A stretch of DNA of 49,542 nucleotides from CAZDRI01 sp964508055 (GCA_964508055.1 CAZDRI010000009.1:1-49542); one strand, 5' to 3'; counted from the stretch's first letter, positions 16,541-25,822 are shown. Notes: generated by a model from the letters alone, not told the origin. Program-made: numbers and translations.

Positions 16541-17686
16541 GTGGCAAAAAATCAACAAAGGCATTTAAATCATAAACAACGCGTTAATTTAGGTTCATAC
16601 TATACTAATATCCAATATGTTGATATTGTGTGGGATATGATTGAGCCACATATAAATTTTAAGACAGTAATTTTAGATAGCTCTTGTGGTTATGGTAATT
16701 TTTTTAAAGAATACAGACCATACCAACAAGTCGGTGCAGATATTGACTCACAAGCTATAAAAGTTGCAAAACAAAAAGCAGATTTGAACTATTATGTTAG
16801 TAATGCTCTTTATCAAGTAAATAGAAAAAAATATGAAATAAAGACTAACGACCCTTTATGTATTATAGGTAATCCTCCTTATAACGATAGGACTTCTATT
16901 ATTAGAAAAAGCATTAAGAATAAAAAAGTTGCTTGTGATGCTGATATTTTCACAAGGGATTTAGGGATGTCTTTTTTATTATCTTATCAAAAACTGTCAG
17001 CAGATATTATTTGTGTACTTCATCCATTATCTTATCTAATTAAAAAAGCAAACTTTAACTTATTAACAAAATTCATGAAACAATATCAGCTTATTGATAG
17101 TAAAGTTATAAGTAGTGGGGTATTTTCACAAACTTCTAAATCTATGGAATTTCCTATATTAATAGCTCTTTATAAAAAATCAAAACAAGGTACGACTTAT
17201 AAAAATATTTTAAATTTTAATTTTAAAGTAGTTGGCGTTGCTAATTTTAAATTAATAAATTTTGATAATATAAGTCATTATGTACAGAAATATCCAAATA
17301 AGCAACAGCCTAAAAAAAGCGATATTTTATTTTGGACACTAAGAGATATTAATGCTTTAAAACGTAATCAGACTTTTATTAAAAAATACAGCAGTAACGC
17401 TATTATTATTAATAAATCAAAATTAGAGTATTACATTTACATAGATGTTTTTAAACATTTTTCTAAGCATATCCCATATTATTTCGGTAATTGTGATGTG
17501 TTAATTGATAATCAGTTATTTAAGAAATATAAAAAATATTTTATTTTAGATGCCTTAAATCGTCATAAACAACTAAGACAACATTTTGTTGAATTTGATT
17601 TTTTTAAAACTAAAGCTATTAAATATACACAAAGTAAAATTGCAGAATATTTTAAAAAATTACTAGGTACTCATTATGTATATTGA
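16541..17686 (+). CDS. solitary N6-adenine DNA methyltransferase
   Basis: Probable SAM-dependent adenine-N6 DNA methyltransferase, 381 residues. The SAM-binding motif is ILDSSCGYGNF (about 44-54), followed by acidic VGADIDSQAI. The catalytic motif is GNPPY (about 110-114), in the gamma-type order (motif I then IV). The C-terminal 150 residues, lysine-rich, would hold the target-recognition part. The only in-frame start is GTG at 16541, with no clear ribosome site. An ATG at 16509 opens an overlapping frame that joins this one if an A7 tract at 16522-16528 is one base longer. No restriction enzyme gene is adjacent. Target sequence unknown. Confidence 0.78.
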   Translation: MAKNQQRHLNHKQRVNLGSYYTNIQYVDIVWDMIEPHINFKTVILDSSCGYGNFFKEYRPYQQVGADIDSQAIKVAKQKADLNYYVSNALYQVNRKKYEIKTNDPLCIIGNPPYNDRTSIIRKSIKNKKVACDADIFTRDLGMSFLLSYQKLSADIICVLHPLSYLIKKANFNLLTKFMKQYQLIDSKVISSGVFSQTSKSMEFPILIALYKKSKQGTTYKNILNFNFKVVGVANFKLINFDNISHYVQKYPNKQQPKKSDILFWTLRDINALKRNQTFIKKYSSNAIIINKSKLEYYIYIDVFKHFSKHIPYYFGNCDVLIDNQLFKKYKKYFILDALNRHKQLRQHFVEFDFFKTKAIKYTQSKIAEYFKKLLGTHYVY

Positions 17687-17768
17687 AGATTTAGAAATGC
17701 TTATATGTGCTCTGAATAAATAAAACACACATAGTAAAACAAAATTGTAGTAAAATTTTTTGTTTATC

Positions 17769-17782
17769 TAAAAAGCTTTTTA
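17769..17782. repeat. AT-rich palindrome upstream of aapJ
   Basis: TAAAAAGCTTTTTA is a perfect 14-base palindrome in the 207-base gap between the methyltransferase gene and aapJ, about 20 bases upstream of a candidate -35 box. It could be an operator or a weak end-of-transcript hairpin for the methyltransferase. In DNA this AT-rich, chance is also possible. Confidence 0.25.
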
Positions 17783-17800
17783 AACTAAAAAACTGTTTTT

Positions 17801-17828
17801 TTGATAAAAATTAAGAAATAGATATTTT
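17801..17828 (+). promoter_or_regulatory. candidate sigma-70 promoter for aapJ
   Basis: TTGATA (17801-17806) and TATTTT (17823-17828) are spaced by 16 bases and would start transcription some 55 bases before the GTG of aapJ. The match is moderate and the region is very AT-rich, so this is a weak call. An excellent AGGAGG ribosome site follows at 17883-17888. Confidence 0.3.
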
Positions 17829-17893
17829 TTAAACTTTTATTTATGTTTAAAGAATGTCTATCATTTTTTTATTAATTTAATTAGGAGGATTTT

Positions 17894-18892
17894 GTGAAAA
17901 AATTAATAATCGGTGTTATTGTATCTTTCTTCGCTATGTATTCACAAGCTGGAACATTAGATAGTGTAAAAGCTAATGGTAAATTACGCTGTGGTGTTGC
18001 AGGGGGGCTACCTGGTTTTTCTGCTCCAAATAGTTTAGGAAGAATGGAAGGATTAGATGCAGATACTTGTAGAGCTGTAGCAGCAGCTGTTTTCGGCGAT
18101 GCAGAAAAAGTAAATTTTGTACCACTGACTGCAAAGGAGCGCTTCACAGCGTTATCTTCAGGTGAGATAGATATTTTATCTCGCAATACTACTTGGACAG
18201 CTACTCGTGATAATTCATTAGGGTTAAACTTTGCAGGCATTAACTATTATGATGGTCAAGGTTTCTTAGCAAAGAAAGAATTAGGTGTTAAAAGTGCTAG
18301 AGAACTTGATGGTGCTTCAGTTTGTGTGCAAGCTGGAACAACAACAGAATTAAACTTAGCAGATTACTTTGATACAAATGGAATGAAATATAAAGGTATT
18401 GCTTTTGATACTTCTCCAGAAACTAGAAAAGCTTTTGATGCTGGTCGTTGTGATGTTCTAACTTCTGATGCTTCACAACTAGCTGCTATTCGTACAGGAC
18501 TTAAAAACCCTAATGGAGCAATTATTCTTCCAGAAGTTATCTCTAAAGAACCATTAGGACCAGTTGTTGCTCAAGGCGATGACCAATGGTTTAATATTGT
18601 TAAATGGACAATGTTTGCATTAGTAAACGCTGAAGAATTAGGCGTTACTTCTAAAAACATTCACAGCTCTAGTGACAATAAATCTATTAACAGACTTTTA
18701 GGCAGGTCTGGAAGTTATGGTGAACAATTAGGCTTAGATAATAAATGGGCATTTAACATCATTTCTAAAATAGGTAACTATGGTGAAATGTTTGACCGTA
18801 ATGTAGGTAAAGATTCTCCATTACAATTACCGCGTGGTGTTAACCAGCTTTGGAATAAAGGTGGCATTATGTATGCCCCACCAATTAGATAA
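17894..18892 (+). CDS. aapJ: general L-amino-acid binding protein AapJ
   Basis: Periplasmic binding protein of the broad-specificity AapJQMP uptake system. The 332 residues carry a signal peptide (about 1-19, ending SQA). They also carry the family stretches LRCGVAGGLPGFS, MEGLDADTCRAVAAAVFGDA, DILSRNTTWTATRD and LGPVVAQGDDQWF. The start is GTG with a strong AGGAGG site 5 bases upstream, consistent with high expression. A perfect-palindrome terminator follows within 25 bases, so it is monocistronic. Its partners aapQ, aapM and aapP lie 27 kb away in this same window, which is unusual because the four genes normally form one operon. Confidence 0.94.
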   Translation: MKKLIIGVIVSFFAMYSQAGTLDSVKANGKLRCGVAGGLPGFSAPNSLGRMEGLDADTCRAVAAAVFGDAEKVNFVPLTAKERFTALSSGEIDILSRNTTWTATRDNSLGLNFAGINYYDGQGFLAKKELGVKSARELDGASVCVQAGTTTELNLADYFDTNGMKYKGIAFDTSPETRKAFDAGRCDVLTSDASQLAAIRTGLKNPNGAIILPEVISKEPLGPVVAQGDDQWFNIVKWTMFALVNAEELGVTSKNIHSSSDNKSINRLLGRSGSYGEQLGLDNKWAFNIISKIGNYGEMFDRNVGKDSPLQLPRGVNQLWNKGGIMYAPPIR

Positions 18893-18913
18893 TATTTTTA
18901 TTGTCTTAAAAAT

Positions 18914-18949
18914 AAAAAGCCCATTTTAAAATGGGCTTTTTTTATTTTT
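18914..18949. terminator. bidirectional terminator between aapJ and atpC
   Basis: AAAAAGCCCATTTT and AAAATGGGCTTTTT (18914-18941) form a perfect 14-bp palindrome with flanking A and T runs, so it works on both strands. It sits between the convergent 3' ends of aapJ (plus) and atpC (minus) and probably ends both transcripts. This is the clearest intrinsic terminator in the window. Confidence 0.88.
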
Positions 18950-19371
18950 TATCTTTTAATCTTTTTCTTAATATTTTGTAAAACTCTAAGTTGAGCAACA
19001 GCGTTTGCCAATTCAACAGCAGTAGCTGCAATTTCTTCAGAGCCTTTAGCACTAGCTACAGCATCTTCGGCTTTCATTTTAGCTTCTAAAACTTTAGCTT
19101 CATCTATATCGTGAGCTCTTACAGCAGTGTCAGATAGAATTGTTACTATATTAGGCTGCACCTCAATAATCCCACCAGATACAAAAACATGATGATGCTC
19201 TCCTTCAACTGTGTCTATTCTAACCTCTCCGGGTTTTAGGTTACTTATTAGAGGGGCATGATTAGGTAATATGTTAATATCACCCATTTTTGCTGGAGCT
19301 ATTACTGATGTAGCCTCTACAGAATATAAAGACTCATAGGCACTAACTATATCAACCTTAATTGAGGGCAT
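18949..19371 (-). CDS. atpC: ATP synthase F1 epsilon subunit
   Basis: Epsilon subunit of the F1 central stalk, 140 residues. The N-terminal beta sandwich has VDIVSAYESLYS and the conserved LPNHAPLISNLKPGEVRI (about 34-51). The helical hairpin at the C-terminus (about 90-138) can inhibit ATP hydrolysis. It is the last gene of the operon, overlaps the stop of atpD by one base, and ends at the bidirectional terminator. Confidence 0.96.
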   Translation of the reverse strand: MPSIKVDIVSAYESLYSVEATSVIAPAKMGDINILPNHAPLISNLKPGEVRIDTVEGEHHHVFVSGGIIEVQPNIVTILSDTAVRAHDIDEAKVLEAKMKAEDAVASAKGSEEIAATAVELANAVAQLRVLQNIKKKIKR

Positions 19372-20750
19372 TATCTTACCTCCTTAGCCCTTTCTAATAC
19401 TTCATCAATTGAGCCTACCATATAAAATGCTTGTTCTGGTATATTATCTAATTCACCATCTAAAATCGCCTTAAATCCTGCAATGGTATCTTTTAAGCTA
19501 ACATACTTACCAGGAGAACCTGTAAATACCTCAGCAACGAAGAAAGGCTGTGATAAAAATCTTTGTATTTTACGGGCACGATATACTGTCTGTTTATCTT
19601 CTTCAGATAACTCGTCCATTCCTAAAATAGCAATAATATCTTTTAGTTCTTTATATCTTTGTAACACTCCTTGCACACCTCTAGCAACACTATAATGTTC
19701 TTCGCCAACAATTAGAGGGTCTAATTGTCTTGAAGTAGAATCAAGCGGGTCAACAGCAGGATAAATACCTAACTCAGCTATAGAACGGGCAAGAACAACA
19801 GTTGCATCTAAATGGGCAAATGTTGTTGCAGGTGATGGGTCCGTCAAATCATCAGCAGGGACATAAACAGCTTGAATAGATGTAATTGAGCCAGTTTTTG
19901 TTGATGCAATTCTTTCTTGTAACACACCCATTTCCTCAGCTAAAGTTGGTTGATAACCTACTGCAGAAGGCATGCGACCTAATAAAGCCGACACTTCTGT
20001 TCCAGCTAAAGTATAGCGATATATATTGTCAATGAATAATAATACATCACGCCCTTCATCACGGAAATATTCAGCAATTGTCAAACCTGTTAATGCAACT
20101 CTAAGTCTATTACCAGGAGGCTCATTCATCTGACCATAAACTAAAGATACTTTATCTAATACATCAGACTCTTTCATCTCATAGTAGAAATCATTACCTT
20201 CACGAGTCCTTTCACCAACACCAGCAAATACAGAATAACCACTATGCTCAATAGCAATATTTCTAATTAGTTCCATCATATTTACTGTCTTACCAACACC
20301 AGCACCACCAAATAATCCTATTTTACCGCCTTTTGCAAAAGGACATATAAGATCAATAACTTTAATGCCTGTTTCTAATAGCTCTGTAGCAGGTAATAAT
20401 TCATCGTATGCTGGAGCTTTGCGATGTATTTCCCAACGGTCTTTTTCGTTAACAGCGCCAAGTTTATCAATAGGGTCACCTAAAACATCCATAATTCTAC
20501 CTAATGTTTTAGTGCCTACTGGAACTGTTATGGCTTTTTTAGTATCTTCAACCTCTAGACCTCTTTTTAATCCTTCGGATGAGCCCATTGCAATAGTCCT
20601 AACTACATTATCTCCTAACTGTTGTTGGACTTCTAAAGTAAGCCCATTTTCAACTATCTTAAGTGCATTATATACTTTAGGTATTGAATCACTAGGGAAT
20701 TCAACATCAATTACAGCTCCGATAATTTGGATTATTTTTCCTCTACTCAT
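19371..20750 (-). CDS. atpD: ATP synthase F1 beta subunit
   Basis: Catalytic nucleotide-binding subunit, 459 residues. The P-loop GGAGVGKT (about 148-155), the GERTREGND segment with the catalytic Glu/Arg region, VLLFIDNIYRYTLAG (Walker B) and the ALLGRMPSAVGYQPTLAEEMG signature are all present. Length is normal. It lies 23 bases after atpG and overlaps atpC by one base. Confidence 0.98.
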   Translation of the reverse strand: MSRGKIIQIIGAVIDVEFPSDSIPKVYNALKIVENGLTLEVQQQLGDNVVRTIAMGSSEGLKRGLEVEDTKKAITVPVGTKTLGRIMDVLGDPIDKLGAVNEKDRWEIHRKAPAYDELLPATELLETGIKVIDLICPFAKGGKIGLFGGAGVGKTVNMMELIRNIAIEHSGYSVFAGVGERTREGNDFYYEMKESDVLDKVSLVYGQMNEPPGNRLRVALTGLTIAEYFRDEGRDVLLFIDNIYRYTLAGTEVSALLGRMPSAVGYQPTLAEEMGVLQERIASTKTGSITSIQAVYVPADDLTDPSPATTFAHLDATVVLARSIAELGIYPAVDPLDSTSRQLDPLIVGEEHYSVARGVQGVLQRYKELKDIIAILGMDELSEEDKQTVYRARKIQRFLSQPFFVAEVFTGSPGKYVSLKDTIAGFKAILDGELDNIPEQAFYMVGSIDEVLERAKEVR

Positions 20751-20773
20751 TTTCTGTTCCTTTTATTATTAGC

Positions 20774-21637
20774 TTAAACAGCAGCAGCCCCACCAACTAT
20801 TTCAGAAATCTCTTGAGTGATAGCAGTTTGTCTAGCTTTATTATAAATTAACTCTAAATCTTTAATCATTTCTCCAGCATTATCAGTAGCACTTTTCATA
20901 GCTACCATTCTTGCTGATTGTTCACAGGCAACATTTTCTACAACGCTTTGATATACTATTGAATCAATATAACGAATTAGCAAGTCCATCAAAACTTCTT
21001 TAGCCTCAGGTTCATAAATATAATCCCAATGGTCTTTATTTTCTTTAACATCCTCAGGTATCTTTAACGGTAAAAGTTCAATGTTTACAGGTTTTTGAGT
21101 CATTGTATTTACAAAGTTGTTATATACAATATTTAATTGGTCTATTTTTTTATGTTCAAATTTATCTATCATCCCATTTATAATGCCACGTAAATTTTCA
21201 AGATTTGGTGCATCACCAATATTGTTAGCAAGAGATACAACTTTGACACCTAAATATTTAAAGTATGATGCAGCTTTATTACCTATTGCAGCTATTTGGA
21301 CATTAACTTTATTTTGCTGCCATTTATTGACATCTATTAATACTTCACGAAATAAATTATTATTTAAACCACCACATAAACCTCTATCGCTTGAGACTAT
21401 AATATAACCAATGTTTTTAACTTCTCTTAATCTCATAAAGTCATGCTTAAACTCTGAGCTAGCATAACTTAGATGGTTAATAATTTGAGTTATTTTTTCA
21501 GAATATGGTCTACTAGCATTCATTCTCTCTTGAACTTTTTTCATCTTACTTGCAGCTACCATTTCCATAGCAGAAGTAATTTTTTGAGTATTTTTAATAC
21601 TCTTTATTTGGGTTCTAATTTCTTTTCCAACTGCCAT
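20774..21637 (-). CDS. atpG: ATP synthase F1 gamma subunit
   Basis: Rotor shaft of F1, 287 residues. The N-terminal helix has the conserved IRTQIKSIKNTQKITSAMEM and MVAASKM, the Rossmann-like middle has SSDRGLCGGLN (about 79-89), and the C-terminal helix has ESARMVAMKSATDNA-type residues (ACEQSARMVAMKSATDNAGE). It sits between atpA (6 bases) and atpD (23 bases), the standard order. Confidence 0.97.
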   Translation of the reverse strand: MAVGKEIRTQIKSIKNTQKITSAMEMVAASKMKKVQERMNASRPYSEKITQIINHLSYASSEFKHDFMRLREVKNIGYIIVSSDRGLCGGLNNNLFREVLIDVNKWQQNKVNVQIAAIGNKAASYFKYLGVKVVSLANNIGDAPNLENLRGIINGMIDKFEHKKIDQLNIVYNNFVNTMTQKPVNIELLPLKIPEDVKENKDHWDYIYEPEAKEVLMDLLIRYIDSIVYQSVVENVACEQSARMVAMKSATDNAGEMIKDLELIYNKARQTAITQEISEIVGGAAAV

Positions 21638-21643
21638 AACTTA

Positions 21644-23185
21644 TTACCAACCAGCGCTTTCTTTAAAATCTTTCACAGCATCTTTTAATTCTTTAGCTAT
21701 TTCATCATTATATTCACCAGATTCATCTATTTTTTCAAGTAAGTTAGAATAATTTTGGATCATATATTGTAGTAATGAATGCTCAAATCTTTGTATATCT
21801 TTTACTTCAATATCATCTAAAAAACCTTCATTTGCAGTAAATAACACAGTAGCCATTTGAGCTACTGTTTGAGGAGCATATTGAACTTGTTTCATTAATT
21901 CTGTTACTCTTTGACCTCTATCAATTTGGGACTTAGTAGCTTCATCTAAGTCAGATGCAAATTGAGCAAAAGCTGCTAGTTCTCTATATTGAGCTAAATC
22001 AAGGCGCACGCCTCCTCCTAACTTTTTAATAGCTTTAACTTGAGCTGCTCCACCAACACGCGATACTGATAAACCAGCATTAATTGCAGGACGAATACCT
22101 GAATTAAACAAATCAGTTTCTAAAAAAATTTGACCATCAGTAATAGAAATAACATTTGTAGGCACAAATGCAGATACATCACCGGCCTGAGTTTCAATAA
22201 TTGGTAAAGCTGTAAGTGAGCCTGTTTTTCCTTTTACTTCACCATTAGTTGCTTTCTCTACATAATTAGCATTAACTCTTGAGGCTCTTTCTAATAATCT
22301 AGAATGAAGATAGAAAACATCACCTGGATATGCTTCCCTTCCTGGAGGTCTTCTAAGTAATAGCGATACTTGACGATAAGCCCAAGCTTGCTTAGTTAAG
22401 TCGTCATAAATTACTAAAGCATCCTCTCCTTTATCTCTAAAATACTCTCCCATTGCGCACCCGGCATAAGGAGCTATATATTGTAAAGCAGCTGAATCAG
22501 AGGCTGATGCTGAAACAACAATAGTATGTTCTAATGCATCATATTCTTCTAACTTATGAACAACAGCAGCTACTGACGATGCTTTTTGACCAATAGCAAC
22601 ATAAATACATTTAACACCTGTTCCTTTCTGATTAATTATTGCATCAACTGCAACAGCTGTTTTACCAGTTTGTCTATCTCCAATTATTAGCTCTCTTTGC
22701 CCTCTACCAATAGGGACCATTGCATCAATAGCTTTAATACCTGTTTGAATTGGCTGAGTTACTGATTGTCTATCAATAACTCCAGGTGCAATTACTTCTA
22801 AAAGCCTTGTTTTGTTTGTTTTTATTTCACCTTTGCCTTCTATTGGCTTGCCTAATGGATTAACAACCCTGCCTAAAAGTCCTTCTCCAACAGGAACCTC
22901 CATAACTTTTCCAGTACATTTAACAGTATCTCCTTCAGAGATATGATTATATTCACCTAGTATTACAACACCAACAGAGTCTTGTTCTAAATTAAGTGCT
23001 AAACCAAAAGTATTTTTAGGAAACTCTAACATTTCACCAAATAATACATCTTCTAAACCATGTACTTTTACAATACCATCGTTAACACTAATAACTCTTC
23101 CTACAGTTCTAACTTCTGCTTTAAATTCAAAATTCTCAATTTGTTTTTTAATTAAATCACTAATTTCAGAAGGGTTTAATTGCAT
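21644..23185 (-). CDS. atpA: ATP synthase F1 alpha subunit
   Basis: Non-catalytic nucleotide-binding subunit of F1, 513 residues as in E. coli. The P-loop GDRQTGKT (about 169-176), ALVIYDDLTKQAWAYRQ and the arginine-finger region (GIRPAINAGLSVSRVGGAAQ) are all visible. The start is ATG. It is 17 bases after atpH and 6 before atpG. Confidence 0.98.
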   Translation of the reverse strand: MQLNPSEISDLIKKQIENFEFKAEVRTVGRVISVNDGIVKVHGLEDVLFGEMLEFPKNTFGLALNLEQDSVGVVILGEYNHISEGDTVKCTGKVMEVPVGEGLLGRVVNPLGKPIEGKGEIKTNKTRLLEVIAPGVIDRQSVTQPIQTGIKAIDAMVPIGRGQRELIIGDRQTGKTAVAVDAIINQKGTGVKCIYVAIGQKASSVAAVVHKLEEYDALEHTIVVSASASDSAALQYIAPYAGCAMGEYFRDKGEDALVIYDDLTKQAWAYRQVSLLLRRPPGREAYPGDVFYLHSRLLERASRVNANYVEKATNGEVKGKTGSLTALPIIETQAGDVSAFVPTNVISITDGQIFLETDLFNSGIRPAINAGLSVSRVGGAAQVKAIKKLGGGVRLDLAQYRELAAFAQFASDLDEATKSQIDRGQRVTELMKQVQYAPQTVAQMATVLFTANEGFLDDIEVKDIQRFEHSLLQYMIQNYSNLLEKIDESGEYNDEIAKELKDAVKDFKESAGW

Positions 23186-23202
23186 AATTGTTCCTTTTTA
23201 TA

Positions 23203-23751
23203 TTAATTTAATGATAAGCAATTACTAAACTCTTCTAAAGCTTGAGAAATTGTCCCGTTAATTACTTTATCGCCATCTTTTATAACTATGCCACCAATTA
23301 AATTTTTATCAATTTTAATTTTTAAATTAGCTTTACAGCTGTATTTGTTTGACAAAATTGTTAATAATTTATTTTGCTCTTTATCACTCAGAGGATAAGC
23401 CGATATTATTTCAAAAATGTGTTCTTTCTCAATAGTTGCTTCTAATTTATTGAATTGCTCTAAAATTGCTGGTAAAACATTTAATCTATTATTGTTAACT
23501 ACTATATTAAAAAAATTTTGTTGTTCATTAGATAAGTCTAACTTGGTAATATCAGTAACTAAAGCAACAATAAAATCATATTTTTTTACTTTAGAAACTT
23601 TTGGTGAACTAATATAACCAACAGCATTATTATCTTGAACAATACTGCTTGAGGCATTTAAAATCAGATGCCAATCTTTTATATTATTATCTTGCAATGA
23701 CTTATTAAATATAGCATTGGCATAAGGTTTTGAGATAGTTTTTAGTTCCAT
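23203..23751 (-). CDS. atpH: ATP synthase F1 delta subunit
   Basis: Peripheral stalk subunit linking F1 to the b subunits, 182 residues. The family is sequence-diverse. The assignment rests on the KPYANAIFN start, the C-terminal IDKNLIGGIVIKDGDKVINGTI motif (about 145-166, matching the family signature), and the operon place between atpF and atpA. Confidence 0.95.
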   Translation of the reverse strand: MELKTISKPYANAIFNKSLQDNNIKDWHLILNASSSIVQDNNAVGYISSPKVSKVKKYDFIVALVTDITKLDLSNEQQNFFNIVVNNNRLNVLPAILEQFNKLEATIEKEHIFEIISAYPLSDKEQNKLLTILSNKYSCKANLKIKIDKNLIGGIVIKDGDKVINGTISQALEEFSNCLSLN

Positions 23752-23768
23752 AATTTATATCTTATAAC

Positions 23769-24239
23769 TTATAAAGAGCTACTTATTTTTGTTAATAATT
23801 CTTTATGCTGTTTTTCATCAACCTCTTTAGCTAATACAACTCTAACACCTTGCATCACCAAAGAAGAAATTTTAAGTCTTAATTTATTTTTGGCATTGTT
23901 AATATCTTGTTTTAACTCGCTATCTTTTAAAATTTTAATCCTATCAGCTTCAACTTTTGCCTCTTCTTTTGCTTCTTCTACTATTTGACTAGCTTGTTTT
24001 TGAGCTTTAGAAATAATATCTTGGGCTTGTTTCTTAGAGCTATCCAGCATTTCTTTTATTTCTTTTTCAGTTTCTTTTTTAAAGTTTTGTCCTTCTTCAG
24101 CAGCTGCCAATCCATCAGCAATACGTTTTTTTCGTTCTTCCATTGCGATGACAATTGGGGGCCATATAAATTTCATACAGAACCAAACAAATATTGCAAA
24201 CGCTATTGTTTGACCAATTAGAGTAAGGTTAATATTCAT
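23769..24239 (-). CDS. atpF: ATP synthase Fo b subunit
   Basis: Membrane-anchored stator stalk of 156 residues. One N-terminal transmembrane helix (about 5-27, QTIAFAIFVWFCMKFIWPPI) precedes a long charged coiled coil (about 30-150, rich in Lys, Glu and Ala). Length equals E. coli b (156). It is 27 bases after atpE and 17 before atpH. Confidence 0.96.
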   Translation of the reverse strand: MNINLTLIGQTIAFAIFVWFCMKFIWPPIVIAMEERKKRIADGLAAAEEGQNFKKETEKEIKEMLDSSKKQAQDIISKAQKQASQIVEEAKEEAKVEADRIKILKDSELKQDINNAKNKLRLKISSLVMQGVRVVLAKEVDEKQHKELLTKISSSL

Positions 24240-24266
24240 AAATTTATTCCTTTAAAAGTTTTAATC

Positions 24267-24494
24267 TTAGGCAGCAAAAACCAAAAACAAACCAATTGCT
24301 AATGAAATAATTGGCAGTGCATCAACTAGACCCATAACAATAAACATTTGCGTTCTTAGCATAGGTAATAACTCAGGCTGTCTGGCAATACTTTCTAAAA
24401 ATTTTGAACCCAAGCTACCAATACCAATTGCCGCACCTAATGCGCCTAAACCCATTGCTATTGCTCCTGCTAAAAATATTATACTTTGTTCCAC
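24267..24494 (-). CDS. atpE: ATP synthase Fo c subunit
   Basis: Ring-forming proteolipid of 75 residues with two membrane helices joined by the polar loop ARQPELLPMLRTQ. The ion-binding carboxylate is an aspartate (GLVDALP, about residue 58), and the glycine-rich first helix is typical. Asp rather than the Na-type Gln/Glu/Ser-Thr set suggests proton coupling. The start is GTG with an AGGAG site upstream, as expected for a subunit needed in many copies. Confidence 0.97.
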   Translation of the reverse strand: MEQSIIFLAGAIAMGLGALGAAIGIGSLGSKFLESIARQPELLPMLRTQMFIVMGLVDALPIISLAIGLFLVFAA

Positions 24495-24519
24495 TTTTTA
24501 CTCCTATTTTATAAAAAAA

Positions 24520-25362
24520 TTAATGCTCTTTTTGATGAGCCATATCCATATAAACAATAACTAATACCATAAAAATAAATGCTTGTAATAACACAATTAA
24601 AACATGGAAAATTGCCCAGCCTAATTGCAATATACCACCAAGAGCAGCTAGACTCACATGGGCATTGTACATAATTGCAATTAAAATAAAAATCATTTCT
24701 CCAGCATACATATTCCCGAATAATCTTAATGCTAAGGAAACAGGCTTAGCAATAAGCCCAACACCTTCTAACAATAAATTAATTGGCAACATCCATTTAC
24801 CAAAAGGATGAAGAGTTAATTCACCAACAAAACCACCTACTCCTTTATTTTTAATACTATAAAAAATCATTAATATAAAAATGCCAATTGCCATTCCAAA
24901 TGTTGCATTCGGGTCTGTAGTTGGGACAACTTTAAGATAATGAACTCCTAAATAAGATGCTAAGAGGGGCAAATAATCTACAGGCACTAAATCCATAGTA
25001 TTCATCAATATAACCCAAATAAAAGTAGTCAATGCTAAAGGAGCTACCATAGGATTATTGCCATAAAAAGAACTGCGAACATTCTCATTTATAAAATCAA
25101 TAATAATCTCAACAAAATTTTGAAATTTAGAAGGAATACCTGTGTTCATTTTTCTACTGGCACGATAGAATAAAAACAAAAATAAAAAACCTAACACCAA
25201 AGAAAAACCAATAGTGTCTAGATGAATAGCCCAAAACCCCATTTCTTTTGCCTCTTCTGCAGAATGAGCTAAACCCCAATGACCATCGGGAAACTTACCA
25301 TAAGTTAAATTTTGCAAATGATGCTTAATATAAGCTTTAGAAGTTAAAGTTTCATTTGCCAT
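24520..25362 (-). CDS. atpB: ATP synthase Fo a subunit
   Basis: Stator half of the proton channel, 280 residues. The essential arginine lies in the conserved LALRLFGNMYAGEMI helix (about residue 213). Other hallmarks are the NTMDLVPVDYLP segment (about 160-175) and the C-terminal helix with LLQAFIFMVLVIVYM. The start is ATG. It is preceded by atpI (38 bases) and followed by atpE (25 bases). Confidence 0.97.
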   Translation of the reverse strand: MANETLTSKAYIKHHLQNLTYGKFPDGHWGLAHSAEEAKEMGFWAIHLDTIGFSLVLGFLFLFLFYRASRKMNTGIPSKFQNFVEIIIDFINENVRSSFYGNNPMVAPLALTTFIWVILMNTMDLVPVDYLPLLASYLGVHYLKVVPTTDPNATFGMAIGIFILMIFYSIKNKGVGGFVGELTLHPFGKWMLPINLLLEGVGLIAKPVSLALRLFGNMYAGEMIFILIAIMYNAHVSLAALGGILQLGWAIFHVLIVLLQAFIFMVLVIVYMDMAHQKEH

Positions 25363-25400
25363 TACTGTTTTTTTAAACCTTGTATTATTTTAAGAAACAC

Positions 25401-25748
25401 TTATTTAAAATTTATTAATTGTATAAATTGTAGAAAAATAAAAACACTTATTAATAATATGGCATTAAGCCCTAAAATTAATCCTAACGCAAGCAAAAAA
25501 CCAATAATTAAAAATTTTAAACCTGCAACTAAATATACTAATTTTAAACTATGTTTTGAGTTGTTAAAAACTATTGCCATATTGAAACCATATATAAGTA
25601 TATAGGAATTTAATAAGGCTAATAATCCTCCATAAAGCATAGATAAAATAATTATTTTATCAGCCGAAAATAAAGAAAACAATAAAGCAAATAAAACTAA
25701 AATAAATTGTGATTTTATTACTTTTATCCTTGTTTTTTTGTCTCGCAC
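25401..25748 (-). CDS. atpI: ATP synthase assembly protein AtpI
   Basis: Small membrane protein of 115 residues with four predicted helices, at the head of the operon. AtpI proteins help assemble the c ring or bring in magnesium, and they diverge quickly. The call relies on the size, the helix pattern with the LYGGLLALLNSYIL stretch (about 38-51), and the position before atpB. The start codon is GTG. A candidate -10 box (TATAAT on the minus strand, 25757-25762) lies only 8 bases upstream, so the mRNA might be nearly leaderless. Confidence 0.85.
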   Translation of the reverse strand: MRDKKTRIKVIKSQFILVLFALLFSLFSADKIIILSMLYGGLLALLNSYILIYGFNMAIVFNNSKHSLKLVYLVAGLKFLIIGFLLALGLILGLNAILLISVFIFLQFIQLINFK

Positions 25749-25756
25749 AATTGTAA

Positions 25757-25786
25757 ATTATAAACTTAAAAAAGCACTACTATTAA
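25757..25786 (-). promoter_or_regulatory. candidate promoter for the atp operon
   Basis: On the minus strand a perfect TATAAT (25757-25762) has TTAATA about 18 bases upstream. It lies in the 74-base gap between trpB and atpI, the only place inside this run with room for a promoter. Transcription would start within a few bases of the atpI GTG. The -35 match is moderate and the DNA is AT-rich. Confidence 0.35.
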
Positions 25787-25822
25787 AAATAATTACTATG
25801 CAATGCTCTTATATTATTTTAT

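Noticed and set aside
20365..20772. 135-codon plus-strand frame opposite atpD
   Set aside because: Shadow of the atpD coding strand, with no family features and no room for its own control region.
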